The notes beneath the pieces are model-generated. The model did not search any database. It was not told the DNA's origin and saw nothing but the letters and a program-made list of their open reading frames with translations. A DNA stretch of 64,000 bases, from NCBI GenBank assembly GCA_034086705.1, contig JAXDZV010000022.1:1-64000 (forward strand), written 5' to 3'. The translations under genes were made by a program, and so were the position numbers. Origin of the DNA: UMGS1225 sp034086705 (GTDB lineage Bacteria; Bacillota; Clostridia; Oscillospirales; CAG-272). This document shows, one piece after another, positions 33,252 to 42,702 of this stretch (the first letter of the stretch is position 1; each line of letters opens with the position of its first letter).

Positions 33252-33280
33252 TTGACAATATGTTTGTTTTGTGATATTAT
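33252..33280 (+). promoter_or_regulatory. promoter of the riboswitch-ATPase transcript
   Basis: TTGACA (33252-33257) and TATTAT (33275-33280) with a 17-bp spacer; the aptamer starts about 12 bp downstream. Confidence 0.8.
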
Positions 33281-33290
33281 TCAGAATACA

Positions 33291-33410
33291 TGGGGAGTAG
33301 TTTACGTTATTTTACGTTCCAATGTCAACATCACGCGGCACTTTCTAGGGCCGATGGCTTGGATGAAAGAACGAGACCGTGTGCGGCGATCACTGCACGC
33401 GGTCTTTTTT
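33291..33410 (+). promoter_or_regulatory. yybP-ykoY (Mn2+) riboswitch with terminator
   Basis: The aptamer begins with GGGGAGTAG (33292-33300), continues with GTCAACATCACGC and ends with GAAAGAACGAGACC (33364-33378), the conserved blocks of yybP-ykoY riboswitches. The expression platform is an intrinsic terminator whose left arm AGACCGTGTGC (33374-33384) overlaps the aptamer 3' end and pairs with GCACGCGGTCT (33395-33405) before six T. Mn2+ binding would hold the aptamer end and prevent the terminator, switching the downstream ATPase on. Confidence 0.88.
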
Positions 33411-33457
33411 ATTTCGCTGCCAGGTGTCGTAAGATCATTTTCGAAAGGTAAAAGCAC

Positions 33458-36097
33458 ATGAAAGAATATTTAAGTTCCAAAGAAGCCGTTTTGCATGCAT
33501 TAGAAAGCAATGAAGCTGACGGTCTCCGCTCTGAACAAACACTTGAACGATTAGAGCGTGATGGAAAAAACAAACTATCCGAAGGAAAGAAAACATCGTT
33601 ATTCGCTCGGCTCTTGGCACAGATTTCCGATCCTATGGTATTGGTTCTGATCGCAGCAGCTGCCGTTTCTGCGGTTACATCGGCTTTAAACGGTGAATCC
33701 TTTGCAGATGTGTTTATCATTTTGGCCGTAGTGATTATTAACACGGTTTTGGGGGTAGTACAGGAAAGCAAAGCTGAAAAAGCCATCGACGCGCTCAAAG
33801 AAATGGCGGCAGCTACTTCCAAGGTACTGCGTGACGGCAGCTTGCACACCATTAAAAGTGAAGAGCTCGTCCGCGGCGACATTGTTTTGCTGGAAGCAGG
33901 TGATGCCATTCCCGCAGACGGCAGACTAATCGAATGTGCAAGTTTAAAAGTTGAAGAAGCGGCGTTGACCGGCGAATCGGTTCCAAGTGAAAAGATTTCA
34001 GATGTGTTACAATCCGCCCGGGGACAAGATGTTCCTCTCGGTGATCGTAAAAACATGTGCTATATGGGGAGTTGTGTCGTATACGGACGCGGTAAAATGA
34101 TTGTAACTGCCACTGGCATGCAAACTGAAATGGGGAAAATCGCAACCGCACTCACGCAGGCACATGATGGTAAAACCCCTCTGCAGAAGAAGCTGGCACA
34201 ACTCAGCCGGGTTTTAACCTGGCTGGTATTGGGAATCTGTGTTGCCATGTTTGTGTTTAGCCTTCTGCGCAGCGGTAAATTTGATGCTGCCTCCGTTTTA
34301 GATACCTTTATGCTAGCCGTCAGCCTTGCAGTCGCAGCAATCCCGGAAGGATTGGCTGCCGTAGTAACGATTGTACTGTCAATGGGCGTTACGAAGATGT
34401 CAAAGCAAAATGCAATTATCCGCCGCCTGACTGCCGTGGAAACTCTGGGATGTACGCAGGTTATCTGTTCTGATAAAACCGGTACCCTGACGCAAAATAA
34501 AATGACTGTGGTGGCGCATGAAGCAGCAGATGAGATGCTTTTGGCACGAGCAATGGCCTTGTGCTCAGATGCGAAACCCGGAGCAGACGGAAAAGCGGTT
34601 GGCGAACCGACAGAGTGTGCACTCGTGGAGTATGCAAACTCGCTGCAACTTAATAAGACGGAAATGGAACAGAGAACACCGCGTGTCGGAGAAGCACCGT
34701 TTGACTCCATGCGCAAAATGATGACAACCGTACACGCAGATAACGGCGCTTTTGTCCAATATACAAAAGGAGCGCCGGATGCATTGCTTCGCTGCTGCAC
34801 AAAGATCCTTACAAAGGATGGCGTTGTTCCCCTGGAATCCGAACAACGCGATGCGGTTTTATCCAAAAATACAGAGTTTGCTTCACGCGCCTTGCGTGTG
34901 CTTGGGTGTGCTTATACGGAATATGCGCAGCTACCCAATTCATATGAAGCAAACGCGCTGGAACATGATTTGATTTTTATCGGCCTTGTCGGAATGATTG
35001 ATCCGGTACGCCCAGAAGTAACTTCTGCCGTGCAAGAATGTATTGCAGCAGGCATGCGGCCGATCATGATTACAGGAGATCACAAAGACACAGCTGTTGC
35101 AATTGCTAAATCATTAGGGATTCTCTCTGATCCGGAACAAGCAATTACCGGCTCGGATATTGAGCAATACAGTGATGAAGAATTTGAAAAGGTCGTAGAC
35201 AAATATTCCGTATACGCACGCGTACAGCCGGAACATAAAGTTCGCATTGTCAATGCATGGAGAAAACGAGGCTGTGTAACTGCTATGACCGGAGATGGCG
35301 TAAACGACTCTCCGGCAATCAAAAGTGCGGACATCGGCATTGGAATGGGGATTACCGGTACGGATGTTACCAAAAATGTTGCCGATATGATTCTTGCCGA
35401 CGATAATTTTGCAACGATTGTTTCTGCTGTTGCGGAAGGGCGCCGCATATTCGATAACATTTGCAAGTGTATCCAATTTTTGCTTTCTTCGAATTTAAGT
35501 GAAGTGCTCAGTATTTTCACAGCAACCTTGCTTGGTTTTACCATTCTCAAGCCGGCGCATATTCTCTTTGTTAACCTTGTTACAGATTCACTCCCCGCAC
35601 TGGCGCTCGGCGCAGAAAAAGCCGAAGCGGATATTATGCGCCGCCGTCCGCGTCGCAGCGACGAAGGAATATTTGCAAACGGGCTTGGTTGGAATGTGGC
35701 ATATCAGGGCGTTATGATTTCCGCACTTACCCTCGCAGCATATTTCATCGGGCACTTTATGGAAGCAGGAAGGTTTGAAATAACCCAAAGCGCAGACGGT
35801 ATGACTATGGCATTTTTAACAATGTCCTTGGCAGAAGTATTTCATGCATACAATATGCGCTCACACGACTCCATTTTTCGCCTCAGAACAAAAAACCCTC
35901 TTTTACTTCTTACTATGCTAATCTCTCTGCTTCTCACCGCAGCCGTAATATATGTACCCGGCTTAAATACCCTGTTTGGGTTTGAGCATATCAGTTTTGC
36001 CGAATATGCAGTTGCGCTGGCCCTGGCGATTTCAACGATACCGATTGTGGAACTTGGCAAGTTGTTGCAGCGAACTCGTAAGAATCACAAGAACTAG
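33458..36097 (+). CDS. P-type cation-transporting ATPase (Ca2+/Mn2+ type, P2A)
   Basis: An 879-residue P-type ATPase with cation ATPase N-terminus, actuator loop LTGESVPSEK, phosphorylation motif CSDKTGTLTQNKM, hinge TGDGVNDSPAIKSADIG and about ten membrane helices. Ion-binding residues of SERCA-like site II are kept: the Glu in VAAIPEGLA (M4), Asn and Asp in VNLVTDSLPA (M6). By sequence alone it would be called a calcium pump. The Mn2+ riboswitch directly upstream indicates that it exports Mn2+, as found for other riboswitch-controlled pumps of this type; this is inference. A GAAAGGT site precedes the ATG. A HAD phosphatase gene follows 21 bp later. Confidence 0.9.
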   Translation: MKEYLSSKEAVLHALESNEADGLRSEQTLERLERDGKNKLSEGKKTSLFARLLAQISDPMVLVLIAAAAVSAVTSALNGESFADVFIILAVVIINTVLGVVQESKAEKAIDALKEMAAATSKVLRDGSLHTIKSEELVRGDIVLLEAGDAIPADGRLIECASLKVEEAALTGESVPSEKISDVLQSARGQDVPLGDRKNMCYMGSCVVYGRGKMIVTATGMQTEMGKIATALTQAHDGKTPLQKKLAQLSRVLTWLVLGICVAMFVFSLLRSGKFDAASVLDTFMLAVSLAVAAIPEGLAAVVTIVLSMGVTKMSKQNAIIRRLTAVETLGCTQVICSDKTGTLTQNKMTVVAHEAADEMLLARAMALCSDAKPGADGKAVGEPTECALVEYANSLQLNKTEMEQRTPRVGEAPFDSMRKMMTTVHADNGAFVQYTKGAPDALLRCCTKILTKDGVVPLESEQRDAVLSKNTEFASRALRVLGCAYTEYAQLPNSYEANALEHDLIFIGLVGMIDPVRPEVTSAVQECIAAGMRPIMITGDHKDTAVAIAKSLGILSDPEQAITGSDIEQYSDEEFEKVVDKYSVYARVQPEHKVRIVNAWRKRGCVTAMTGDGVNDSPAIKSADIGIGMGITGTDVTKNVADMILADDNFATIVSAVAEGRRIFDNICKCIQFLLSSNLSEVLSIFTATLLGFTILKPAHILFVNLVTDSLPALALGAEKAEADIMRRRPRRSDEGIFANGLGWNVAYQGVMISALTLAAYFIGHFMEAGRFEITQSADGMTMAFLTMSLAEVFHAYNMRSHDSIFRLRTKNPLLLLTMLISLLLTAAVIYVPGLNTLFGFEHISFAEYAVALALAISTIPIVELGKLLQRTRKNHKN

Positions 36098-36118
36098 AAA
36101 TAACACGTTGGAGGTAAT

Positions 36119-36769
36119 ATGTACCGCACTGTAATTTTTGACATGGATGGAACCATTTTAGACACACTTTCAGATTTAACAGACAGTTTAAACCATGCAT
36201 TAACTGTTTTCGAAATGCCACAGCGCACCACTGAAGAAGTACGGCGTTTTCTCGGCAACGGAATTCGCGCCCTTGTGGAATGTGCCGTTCCTGCCGGAAC
36301 TCCGATTGCAAAAACGGACGAGGTGTTCTCCTTTTTTGCAGCATACTACCCTAAGCATTGCCAGATTCGCACCGCACCGTATACAGGCATTGTGCCTCTT
36401 TTACAAACTTTAAAGGAACACGGCGTGCAAACAGCCGTTGTTTCCAACAAGGTAGACAGTGCTGTGCAAATTTTGTGCGATACCTATTTTGCGGGATTGT
36501 TTGATTATGCTGTCGGAGAAAAAGAGGGAATTCACAAAAAACCATCTCCGGAGGGCGTTTTGCATATCATGGAAACTTTGCATGCCCAAACGGCACAGAC
36601 AGTATATATCGGAGATACCGAGGTCGATGCCCAAACGGCGCAAAACGCCGGGATTGACTGCGTTTTGGTATCCTGGGGCTTTCGTGATCCGTGTCAACTG
36701 GAACAGCTACCTGCAAAATATCGTGTATCTACTACAGCGGCACTGCAACAAATCCTGTTGCCTGCATGA
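36119..36769 (+). CDS. HAD-superfamily phosphatase (phosphoglycolate phosphatase-like)
   Basis: A 216-residue HAD hydrolase, subfamily IA. Motif I FDMDGTILDT (nucleophile Asp near residue 8), motif II VVSNK, motif III Lys in KKPSPEGV and motif IV IGDTEVDAQTAQNAG are present, with a helical cap at residues 15-80. It resembles Gph/PpaX; substrates may be phosphoglycolate or pyrophosphate, which cannot be told here. It is 21 bp behind the ATPase gene with GGAGG upstream, so it is probably under the same Mn2+ riboswitch. Confidence 0.85.
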   Translation: MYRTVIFDMDGTILDTLSDLTDSLNHALTVFEMPQRTTEEVRRFLGNGIRALVECAVPAGTPIAKTDEVFSFFAAYYPKHCQIRTAPYTGIVPLLQTLKEHGVQTAVVSNKVDSAVQILCDTYFAGLFDYAVGEKEGIHKKPSPEGVLHIMETLHAQTAQTVYIGDTEVDAQTAQNAGIDCVLVSWGFRDPCQLEQLPAKYRVSTTAALQQILLPA

Positions 36770-37127
36770 ACAAAATAGAGCAAAATAGAATGGGATATGC
36801 AACCCTGCGGGCTTGTTGTCTGTGTCATACAGGCAACAAGCCCATGTGTTTGTTTTCTAAATAGAGTAGCGATGAAATCATTGAGATATCGCCATACTGA
36901 CTTGGTTTGCTCCGATATCATTCTTTTCACCAACTTTTGATATCGATTGTTCCCTTTTAATAAAAAACACCCCATTTCTTCGCAAATATGACTGCATATT
37001 TACAAAGAGAAATGGGATGCAGTTTTCCATTGCACGGAAAATACAAAGTGGTACACAAGCATATTAAATGACGTGCGTCCTATTTCAAACAAAAAATCAC
37101 TTTGCTGGTTTGGCTGCCACTGCCCTG
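36770..37127. other. intergenic region with two hairpins
   Basis: No gene was seen. On the plus strand GGGCTTGTTG (36809-36818) pairs with CAACAAGCCC (36834-36843), followed by a T-rich stretch, a likely terminator of the ATPase-phosphatase transcript. On the minus strand a second hairpin ends the coaD row. The remaining bases show no promoter or RNA I can name. Confidence 0.6.
36962..37016 (-). terminator. terminator of the uvrC-rsmD-coaD row
   Basis: CCCATTTCT (36971-36979) pairs with AGAAATGGG (37008-37016), with an inner AAATATG/CATATTT stem. On the minus strand it is followed by GTGTTTTTTATT. Confidence 0.7.
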
Positions 37128-37613
37128 TTATCGGCAGAACATTTGCTGCTTTTTCAGTATTTGCGGTAAAGCTTCTGCAGGCACGGCGCCTTGCAAATCT
37201 TTGCCGTATCGAATCAGTTCACGCACATATGAAGAACTTATATACGAATACGCAGCACGAACCGGCAACAAGACCGTTTCGCAGTCACAGAGATGGTTGT
37301 TAATTTGCGCAAGAGAGATTTCATAGTCAGCATCCATCCCGTTGCGAATACCGCGCACCAACACACCATCCACGGATTTTACATAATCGGCAAGCAGGCC
37401 GTCCCATTTTTCAACATGTACCCGGCAAAGCGATTGCACCGATTGCTTTGCCATTACAAGCCGTTCCTCCGCTGTAAAAAGATAGTGCTTTTCCGCATTG
37501 TTACAAACCAGCAGCACTACATCTTCAAACATAGCACAGGTACGCATACATAAATCCAAATGTCCGATTGTAATTGGATCAAAGCTGCCGGCAAGTACTG
37601 CCTTTTTCACCAT
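37128..37613 (-). CDS. coaD: pantetheine-phosphate adenylyltransferase
   Basis: A 161-residue nucleotidyltransferase that adenylates 4'-phosphopantetheine in coenzyme A synthesis. GSFDPITIGHLDL (residues 9-21, with the TxGH motif) and the C-terminal ISSSYVREL segment are diagnostic. AGGAGG is 8 bp before the ATG, inside the end of rsmD. The rsmD-coaD pairing is conserved in many bacteria. Confidence 0.96.
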   Translation of the reverse strand: MVKKAVLAGSFDPITIGHLDLCMRTCAMFEDVVLLVCNNAEKHYLFTAEERLVMAKQSVQSLCRVHVEKWDGLLADYVKSVDGVLVRGIRNGMDADYEISLAQINNHLCDCETVLLPVRAAYSYISSSYVRELIRYGKDLQGAVPAEALPQILKKQQMFCR

Positions 37614-38180
37614 TTACACATCCTCCTGCTTAGAAAGATAAAATAGATACATTCTGCCATAATGCGAGACTTTTGCAATACGAAAAACAGACAGTAACGG
37701 ATCCTGCGGCTCCAGCAAAACAGATTGTTCGCTCTCACAGATAATTTTTCCGGTCGGTGCCAAAATATTTGCTCGTGCCAAGTTGCGTAGAACATCTGTG
37801 AGCATATGGGCACCAAACGGTGGATCCAAATATATAAAATCAAACTTTTCGCGTCCGGCAGCACTGCGCAAATATTCTATATATGTGCAATTGCAAATAC
37901 GGCAACGGTCAAAGAGTTTGGTGTGCTGCGCATTATTTTTTATGATCTTAATTGCCTCGACGTTGTTATCCACAAATACAGAAAGTGCTGCGCCGCGGCT
38001 AATTGCCTCCAAGCCGATTTGTCCACTACCGGAAAACAGGTCCAGAAAACGTGTTTGCGGCAAGTCAAAATGAATGGAACTAAAAACCGCTTCTTTTATG
38101 CGCTCAGCTGTTGGTCTGGTAACGAGTCCTGGAAGTGTTTCAAGTTTCGCGCCTCGTGCGCAACCAGTAATAATTCTCAT
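37614..38180 (-). CDS. rsmD: 16S rRNA (guanine(966)-N(2))-methyltransferase RsmD
   Basis: A 188-residue SAM-dependent methyltransferase. RIITGCARGAKLETLPG starts the family N-terminus, LDLFSGSGQIGLEAISRGA binds SAM, and DPPF (IYLDPPFGAHM) is the catalytic N6/N2-methylase motif. Start overlaps the uvrC stop by 4 nt, and coaD follows with no spacer, so uvrC-rsmD-coaD is a tightly coupled unit. Confidence 0.95.
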   Translation of the reverse strand: MRIITGCARGAKLETLPGLVTRPTAERIKEAVFSSIHFDLPQTRFLDLFSGSGQIGLEAISRGAALSVFVDNNVEAIKIIKNNAQHTKLFDRCRICNCTYIEYLRSAAGREKFDFIYLDPPFGAHMLTDVLRNLARANILAPTGKIICESEQSVLLEPQDPLLSVFRIAKVSHYGRMYLFYLSKQEDV

Positions 38181-40024
38181 GTAGTTGTGCTTCCACCCTT
38201 CTGCTGAAAATATGCGACAACTGCCGCACTATCTTGCTTGCTGATGCCGGGAACCGATGCAATTTCTTCTTCGTTCGCATTTCGCAGAGCCCCTAAAGAG
38301 CCGAAATGCCTGAGAAGTCGTTTGGCTTTGGCATCCCCTATGCCGCGAATCTCAGTCAAAGAAGAATGCCGCAAGGTTTTCTGCTTTGCAGCACGCATGC
38401 GTCCTACACTGTATCTGTGCACTTCTTCCTGAATACGATATATCAATGAAAAAACAGAGGATTCATTAGCAATATTTATTTCATGATCTCCATCTGTCAA
38501 AGTTCTTGTCTTGTGAAAATCATCTTTTACCATGCCAAATACCGGAAGCTGAATCCCTGCCTGCCGCATTCCTTCCAATGCAGCACTAACCTGCCCAGCG
38601 CCACCGTCAACCAGCAGCAGATCAGGTGCCTGCTTGGAAAAAGAAGAATCCTTGTTTTGTAAATGCAGCATTCGCCGCCGGATCGCCTCGCGCATAGATG
38701 CGAAATCATCGGCATGTGTAGTTTCCGTGATACGAAATGTTCGATATTCTGCCTTACAAGGCTTTCCATCACAAAAAACTACCATGCCCGCTGTAATATG
38801 CTCGCTCCCGTAGTTTGAAATGTCAAACGCCTCAATTCTCTGCGGCATCGCTTCTAACTGTAAAAGACTTGCAAGCCGTATCAAAACCGTTTCATTTTTT
38901 TCAGCTTCCCGTCGAAACAAAGCTGCCTGCTCTGCCGCATTTTCTTTTGCCATGGCACATAAAGCTCTCGCATCACCGCGTCTTGGGACACGGATATACA
39001 CGCGCCGCTTGGCTTTTTCAGACAGCAACTGGCTAAGCAGTTGCATATCTTCTCCAAACAAATCGTCTGTCAATAAGATTTCGCGCGGTAAATCCTCTCG
39101 TGCGGCATAGTATCCGAGCAAAAAGGATGCAATTCCGTCTTTCTCCAAAATACTATCCGCGCCAAATCGGAAGGCTGTATGATCTGTCAGCACACCTCCG
39201 CGAACGGTAAACACGGATATCACCGAACAAAAAGTATCGCTGTAAGAAGCGAATACGTCTTGATTGGAATCCGGTGCAGCAATCACTTTTTGTTTTTGCC
39301 ACAGAGCATTTAAAGCCCGGATACGGTCTCTGTATTTTGCTGCTGCTTCAAACGAAAGCTGTGCGGCACTTTGCTCCATAGCGTGCTGCAGCTCTGCTTG
39401 CAAGTTTCTGAAATTTCCGCGCAATACCTCTGCAGCTGCCAGCGCATTCTCATGATATTCCTCTTGTGACACCAGCCCAGTACAGGGTGCACAACATTGT
39501 CCGATTTGTGCATATAAACACGGCCGGACTTTTCCGAAATCCCGCGGAAACACATGGCGACAACTTTGTAAATGAAAACTCTTAGTAAGTGTGCGAATAA
39601 TTGACCATACGGCAGAGGTACCAGAATACGGGCCAAAATAACGTGCCCCGTCATCTACCCGTTTGCGTACCATATCAAGCGTCGGATACGACTGGTGTAA
39701 ATCCAGCCGTATATAGGGATAGTTTTTATCGTCCTTGAGTCGGATATTATACTTAGGTGCGTGTAACTTGATCATTGCATTTTCAAGCGTTAGCGCTTCC
39801 ATCTCGGAGTCCGTCAAAATATAAGAAAAGTCACTGACTTTTGAAAGCATGCGTACGGTCTTGGGGGTATGTTCTGCCGCCGGTTGAAAATAAGAGCTGA
39901 CACGATTTTTCAGCGCCTTCGATTTTCCAACGTAAATGATATCCCCCGCTGCATCCTGCATCAAATATACACCGGCAGAAAGCGGCAGTTCATTCGCTTT
40001 TTGCAATAACTGCGCATGCGTCAT
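38177..40024 (-). CDS. uvrC: excinuclease ABC subunit UvrC
   Basis: A 615-residue nucleotide excision repair endonuclease. The N-terminal GIY-YIG domain (AGVYLMQDAAGDIIYVGKSK) makes the 3' cut, a central Cys cluster (CLYAQIGQCCAPC) and UvrB-binding helix pair (SFEAAAKYRDRI) follow, then the RNase H-like half (DLLLVDGGAGQVSAAL) for the 5' cut and a C-terminal helix-hairpin-helix (IRGIGDAKAKRLLRHFG). I chose the ATG at 40024 (AAAGGAG upstream) rather than 40051. uvrA and uvrB are not in the window. Confidence 0.96.
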   Translation of the reverse strand: MTHAQLLQKANELPLSAGVYLMQDAAGDIIYVGKSKALKNRVSSYFQPAAEHTPKTVRMLSKVSDFSYILTDSEMEALTLENAMIKLHAPKYNIRLKDDKNYPYIRLDLHQSYPTLDMVRKRVDDGARYFGPYSGTSAVWSIIRTLTKSFHLQSCRHVFPRDFGKVRPCLYAQIGQCCAPCTGLVSQEEYHENALAAAEVLRGNFRNLQAELQHAMEQSAAQLSFEAAAKYRDRIRALNALWQKQKVIAAPDSNQDVFASYSDTFCSVISVFTVRGGVLTDHTAFRFGADSILEKDGIASFLLGYYAAREDLPREILLTDDLFGEDMQLLSQLLSEKAKRRVYIRVPRRGDARALCAMAKENAAEQAALFRREAEKNETVLIRLASLLQLEAMPQRIEAFDISNYGSEHITAGMVVFCDGKPCKAEYRTFRITETTHADDFASMREAIRRRMLHLQNKDSSFSKQAPDLLLVDGGAGQVSAALEGMRQAGIQLPVFGMVKDDFHKTRTLTDGDHEINIANESSVFSLIYRIQEEVHRYSVGRMRAAKQKTLRHSSLTEIRGIGDAKAKRLLRHFGSLGALRNANEEEIASVPGISKQDSAAVVAYFQQKGGSTTT

Positions 40025-40161
40025 TTCGATTGTGCACTCCTTTCCGCACAAAAGGATTCAGCATAAAAAAACAGCCCACATATGCAGCGCAGGCGAAAAC
40101 GTCCCCACCGGACCATCCGTCTTTTCCAGCGTATGTAAGCTGTTCAAAATGATAAAGCAAC

Positions 40162-40425
40162 TCAGTCGCCAAACCCGGTGGAAACAAGCTCCTCAAGACC
40201 GTTCAGCGCCTCAACCTCATCCTGCCCGTCCGCAATCAATGTGATCTGCATGCCTTGCGTAACCCCTAGGGAAAGAACCCCTAATAGGCTTTTTGCATTG
40301 ACGCGTCTATCATCTTTTTCAACCCAAATTGAACTTTTGTAGGAATTTGCTTTCTGAATAAAAAACGTTGCAGGTCTGGCGTGCAGACCAACATTGTTCT
40401 GAATGGTAATATTGCGAGATATCAT
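40162..40425 (-). CDS. HPr family phosphocarrier protein
   Basis: An 87-residue HPr-fold protein. The PEP-dependent phosphorylation site H15 (VGLHARPA) and the regulatory S46 (VNAKSLLGVLSLG) are both at canonical positions, so it could act in PTS transfer and in CcpA-type catabolite control. No other PTS gene is near. The true start is the ATG at 40425 (TAGGAGAA upstream); the longer in-frame extension runs into the divergent topoisomerase gene promoter. It may be the PTS HPr or the extra HPr-like copy common in Clostridia. Confidence 0.88.
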   Translation of the reverse strand: MISRNITIQNNVGLHARPATFFIQKANSYKSSIWVEKDDRRVNAKSLLGVLSLGVTQGMQITLIADGQDEVEALNGLEELVSTGFGD

Positions 40426-40618
40426 GGTATTTCTCCTATTCCTCGTTTTACGCGTCTTTTTTTCATATGCACGAATCCAACTATTAAACACATGTATTAT
40501 AACAAGGGATGCGTTTAAAATCAATACTTTTCTTAAATTTCTTGAAAATAATTTTTGAAATATAGCGAAAAAAAGGGGGCAATACCGTTCTTTGGCAGGC
40601 AAATTTACAAAATTGGAC

Positions 40619-40647
40619 TTTTCAGGAACCGCTCGGTATGGTATAAT
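40619..40647 (+). promoter_or_regulatory. promoter of the topoisomerase operon
   Basis: TTTTCA (40619-40624) and TATAAT (40642-40647) with a 17-bp spacer, 39 bp before the start codon. Confidence 0.65.
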
Positions 40648-40685
40648 GACAATCACATAGAAGAAAACGCTGGAGTAAAAAAACA

Positions 40686-42683
40686 ATGACAAAAAAAACA
40701 CTCCCTGCCGAATACGGCGACCAAAGTATCACTTCTTTGCGCGGTGCAGACCGTGTACGCAAACGGCCTGCCGTCATGTTCGGCTCAGACGGTATTGAGG
40801 GATGCGAGCATTCATTTTTTGAAATTTTATCCAACGCAGTAGATGAAGCACGTGAAGGATTTGGCAATGAAATTCTGATTACGGTCGGCAAAGACCATTC
40901 CTTACGCGTTGAAGACTTTGGTCGAGGTGTTCCGCTGGATTACAATGAAGCAGAAGGCAGATATAACTGGGAGCTTGTATACTGTGAACTATATGCAGGT
41001 GGAAAGTATAACAACAACAGTTCGGATTCCGCTTATGAGTATTCACTGGGGCTCAACGGCTTAGGAGCTGCTGCCACACAATATGCTTCTGCGCATATGA
41101 CAGTGCAATCTTTTCACCATGGTAAAGTATACGAGATGCGCTTTGAGAACGGTGAGCCGTGCGGCGAAATGCAGGTACGGCAACAGGAAAAAAAGGACAA
41201 AAAGTCTGGCACAGTGGTTTTCTGGCTACCGGATCTATCTGTCTTTACAGATATTGCAATACCGCGTACTTATTTTTTAGATGTTTTGAAAAAACAGGCA
41301 ATTGTTAATGCAGGACTTCGCTTTTCCCTCTCATTTGAGCAGGCTGACGGCACTGTGCTGCATGACGATTTTCTATATCCAAAAGGCATTGCGGATTATG
41401 TCAGTGAAATTGCCGGTGACAATTCTCTGACAAAACCCGTTCTATGGCAAATGGAAGGAACCGGCCGCGACCGTGTGGATAAAAGCGATTATAAACTGAA
41501 AGCATCGATCGCATTTTGCTTTTCTAACGCGGTCAATATGCTTGAATATTATCACAATTCAAGCTTTTTGGAGCATGGTGGATCCCCTGATAAAGCGGTA
41601 CGAACTGCATTTACTTTCGCTATCGATCAATATCTGAAAAATAACGGGAAATACAATAAAAACGAATCCAAAATTACATTTGCCGATATTGAGGACAGCC
41701 TAATCCTGGTTATCAACAGTTTTTCCACAATGACTTCGTATGCAAATCAGACAAAAAAAGCCATTTCCAATCCGTTTATTGCGCAAGCGTTGACCGATTT
41801 TTTAAAGCATTCTCTGGAGATTTACTTTGCAGAAAACCCACAACAGGCAGATGCCCTCTCCATGCAAGTGCTGGTTAATAAACGTAGTCGGGAGACAGCG
41901 GAAAGTACCCGTATCAACATCAAAAAGAAACTCACCGTGACTATCGATGCAGCTAATCGTGTTGAAAAATTCGTCAACTGCCGCTCAAAGGATCCAAATC
42001 TGCGCGAGTTGTACATCGTTGAAGGTGATTCTGCGCTAACCTCCTGCAAACTGGGACGTGCCGCTGAATTTCAGGCAATCATCCCGGTACGCGGCAAAAC
42101 ATTGAACTGTTTGAAAAGCAGCTACGATAAAATTTTTAAAAGTGAAATTATTGTGGACTTGCTACGCGTAATCGGATGCGGGGTTGAAGTAAAAACAAAA
42201 TCCAAAAGTGATATGGCGGTGTTTGATCTGTCTTTGTTGCGCTGGTCGAAAATAATCATATGTACTGACGCCGACGAAGACGGATATCAAATCCGAACTC
42301 TTCTGCTTACACTGTTTTATCGCCTTTTACCGACGCTGATTCGTATTGGCAAAATTTATATAGCAGAGTCGCCCCTGTATGAGCTTACCTGCAAGGATCA
42401 AACTTTTTTTGCCTACAATGAAGAAGAAAAAGCAGCATACATTACACAGTTTGGTAACGCAAAATATACCATACAGCGTTCCAAAGGACTGGGAGAAAAT
42501 GAGCCGGAAATGATGTGGCAAACAACAATGAACCCTGTAACACGGCGATTGATCCAGGTATGCCAGGCAGATGCTGCCGCTACTTCACGTATCTTTGAGA
42601 CTTTGCTCGGTGACGATTTGGAAGGAAGAAAATCTTTTATTGCATTGCACGGCAGCGAATATGTGAAAGAGGCTGACATTTAA
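40686..42683 (+). CDS. divergent type IIA topoisomerase, subunit B (ParE/GyrB-like)
   Basis: A 665-residue ATPase subunit. The GHKL motifs are recognisable but altered: NAVDEAREGF, EDFGRGVPLDY and LGLNGLGAAATQYAS stand where GyrB/ParE have N-IDEA, D-GRGIP and GGLHGVGASVVNALS. The transducer and Toprim regions follow (LYIVEGDSALTSCKLGR; CTDADEDGYQIRTLLL). It is the B subunit of a second gyrase-like enzyme found in Clostridia beside GyrAB and usually annotated as topoisomerase IV. The A subunit follows 19 bp downstream. Whether it decatenates or supercoils cannot be read from the sequence. Confidence 0.85.
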   Translation: MTKKTLPAEYGDQSITSLRGADRVRKRPAVMFGSDGIEGCEHSFFEILSNAVDEAREGFGNEILITVGKDHSLRVEDFGRGVPLDYNEAEGRYNWELVYCELYAGGKYNNNSSDSAYEYSLGLNGLGAAATQYASAHMTVQSFHHGKVYEMRFENGEPCGEMQVRQQEKKDKKSGTVVFWLPDLSVFTDIAIPRTYFLDVLKKQAIVNAGLRFSLSFEQADGTVLHDDFLYPKGIADYVSEIAGDNSLTKPVLWQMEGTGRDRVDKSDYKLKASIAFCFSNAVNMLEYYHNSSFLEHGGSPDKAVRTAFTFAIDQYLKNNGKYNKNESKITFADIEDSLILVINSFSTMTSYANQTKKAISNPFIAQALTDFLKHSLEIYFAENPQQADALSMQVLVNKRSRETAESTRINIKKKLTVTIDAANRVEKFVNCRSKDPNLRELYIVEGDSALTSCKLGRAAEFQAIIPVRGKTLNCLKSSYDKIFKSEIIVDLLRVIGCGVEVKTKSKSDMAVFDLSLLRWSKIIICTDADEDGYQIRTLLLTLFYRLLPTLIRIGKIYIAESPLYELTCKDQTFFAYNEEEKAAYITQFGNAKYTIQRSKGLGENEPEMMWQTTMNPVTRRLIQVCQADAAATSRIFETLLGDDLEGRKSFIALHGSEYVKEADI

Positions 42684-42702
42684 AGAGGAAGGAGTTTTCC
42701 AC

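Noticed and set aside
34060..34866. Minus-strand frame of 268 codons inside the P-type ATPase gene
   Set aside because: Antisense shadow of a well conserved gene; Ser/Thr-rich low-information translation.
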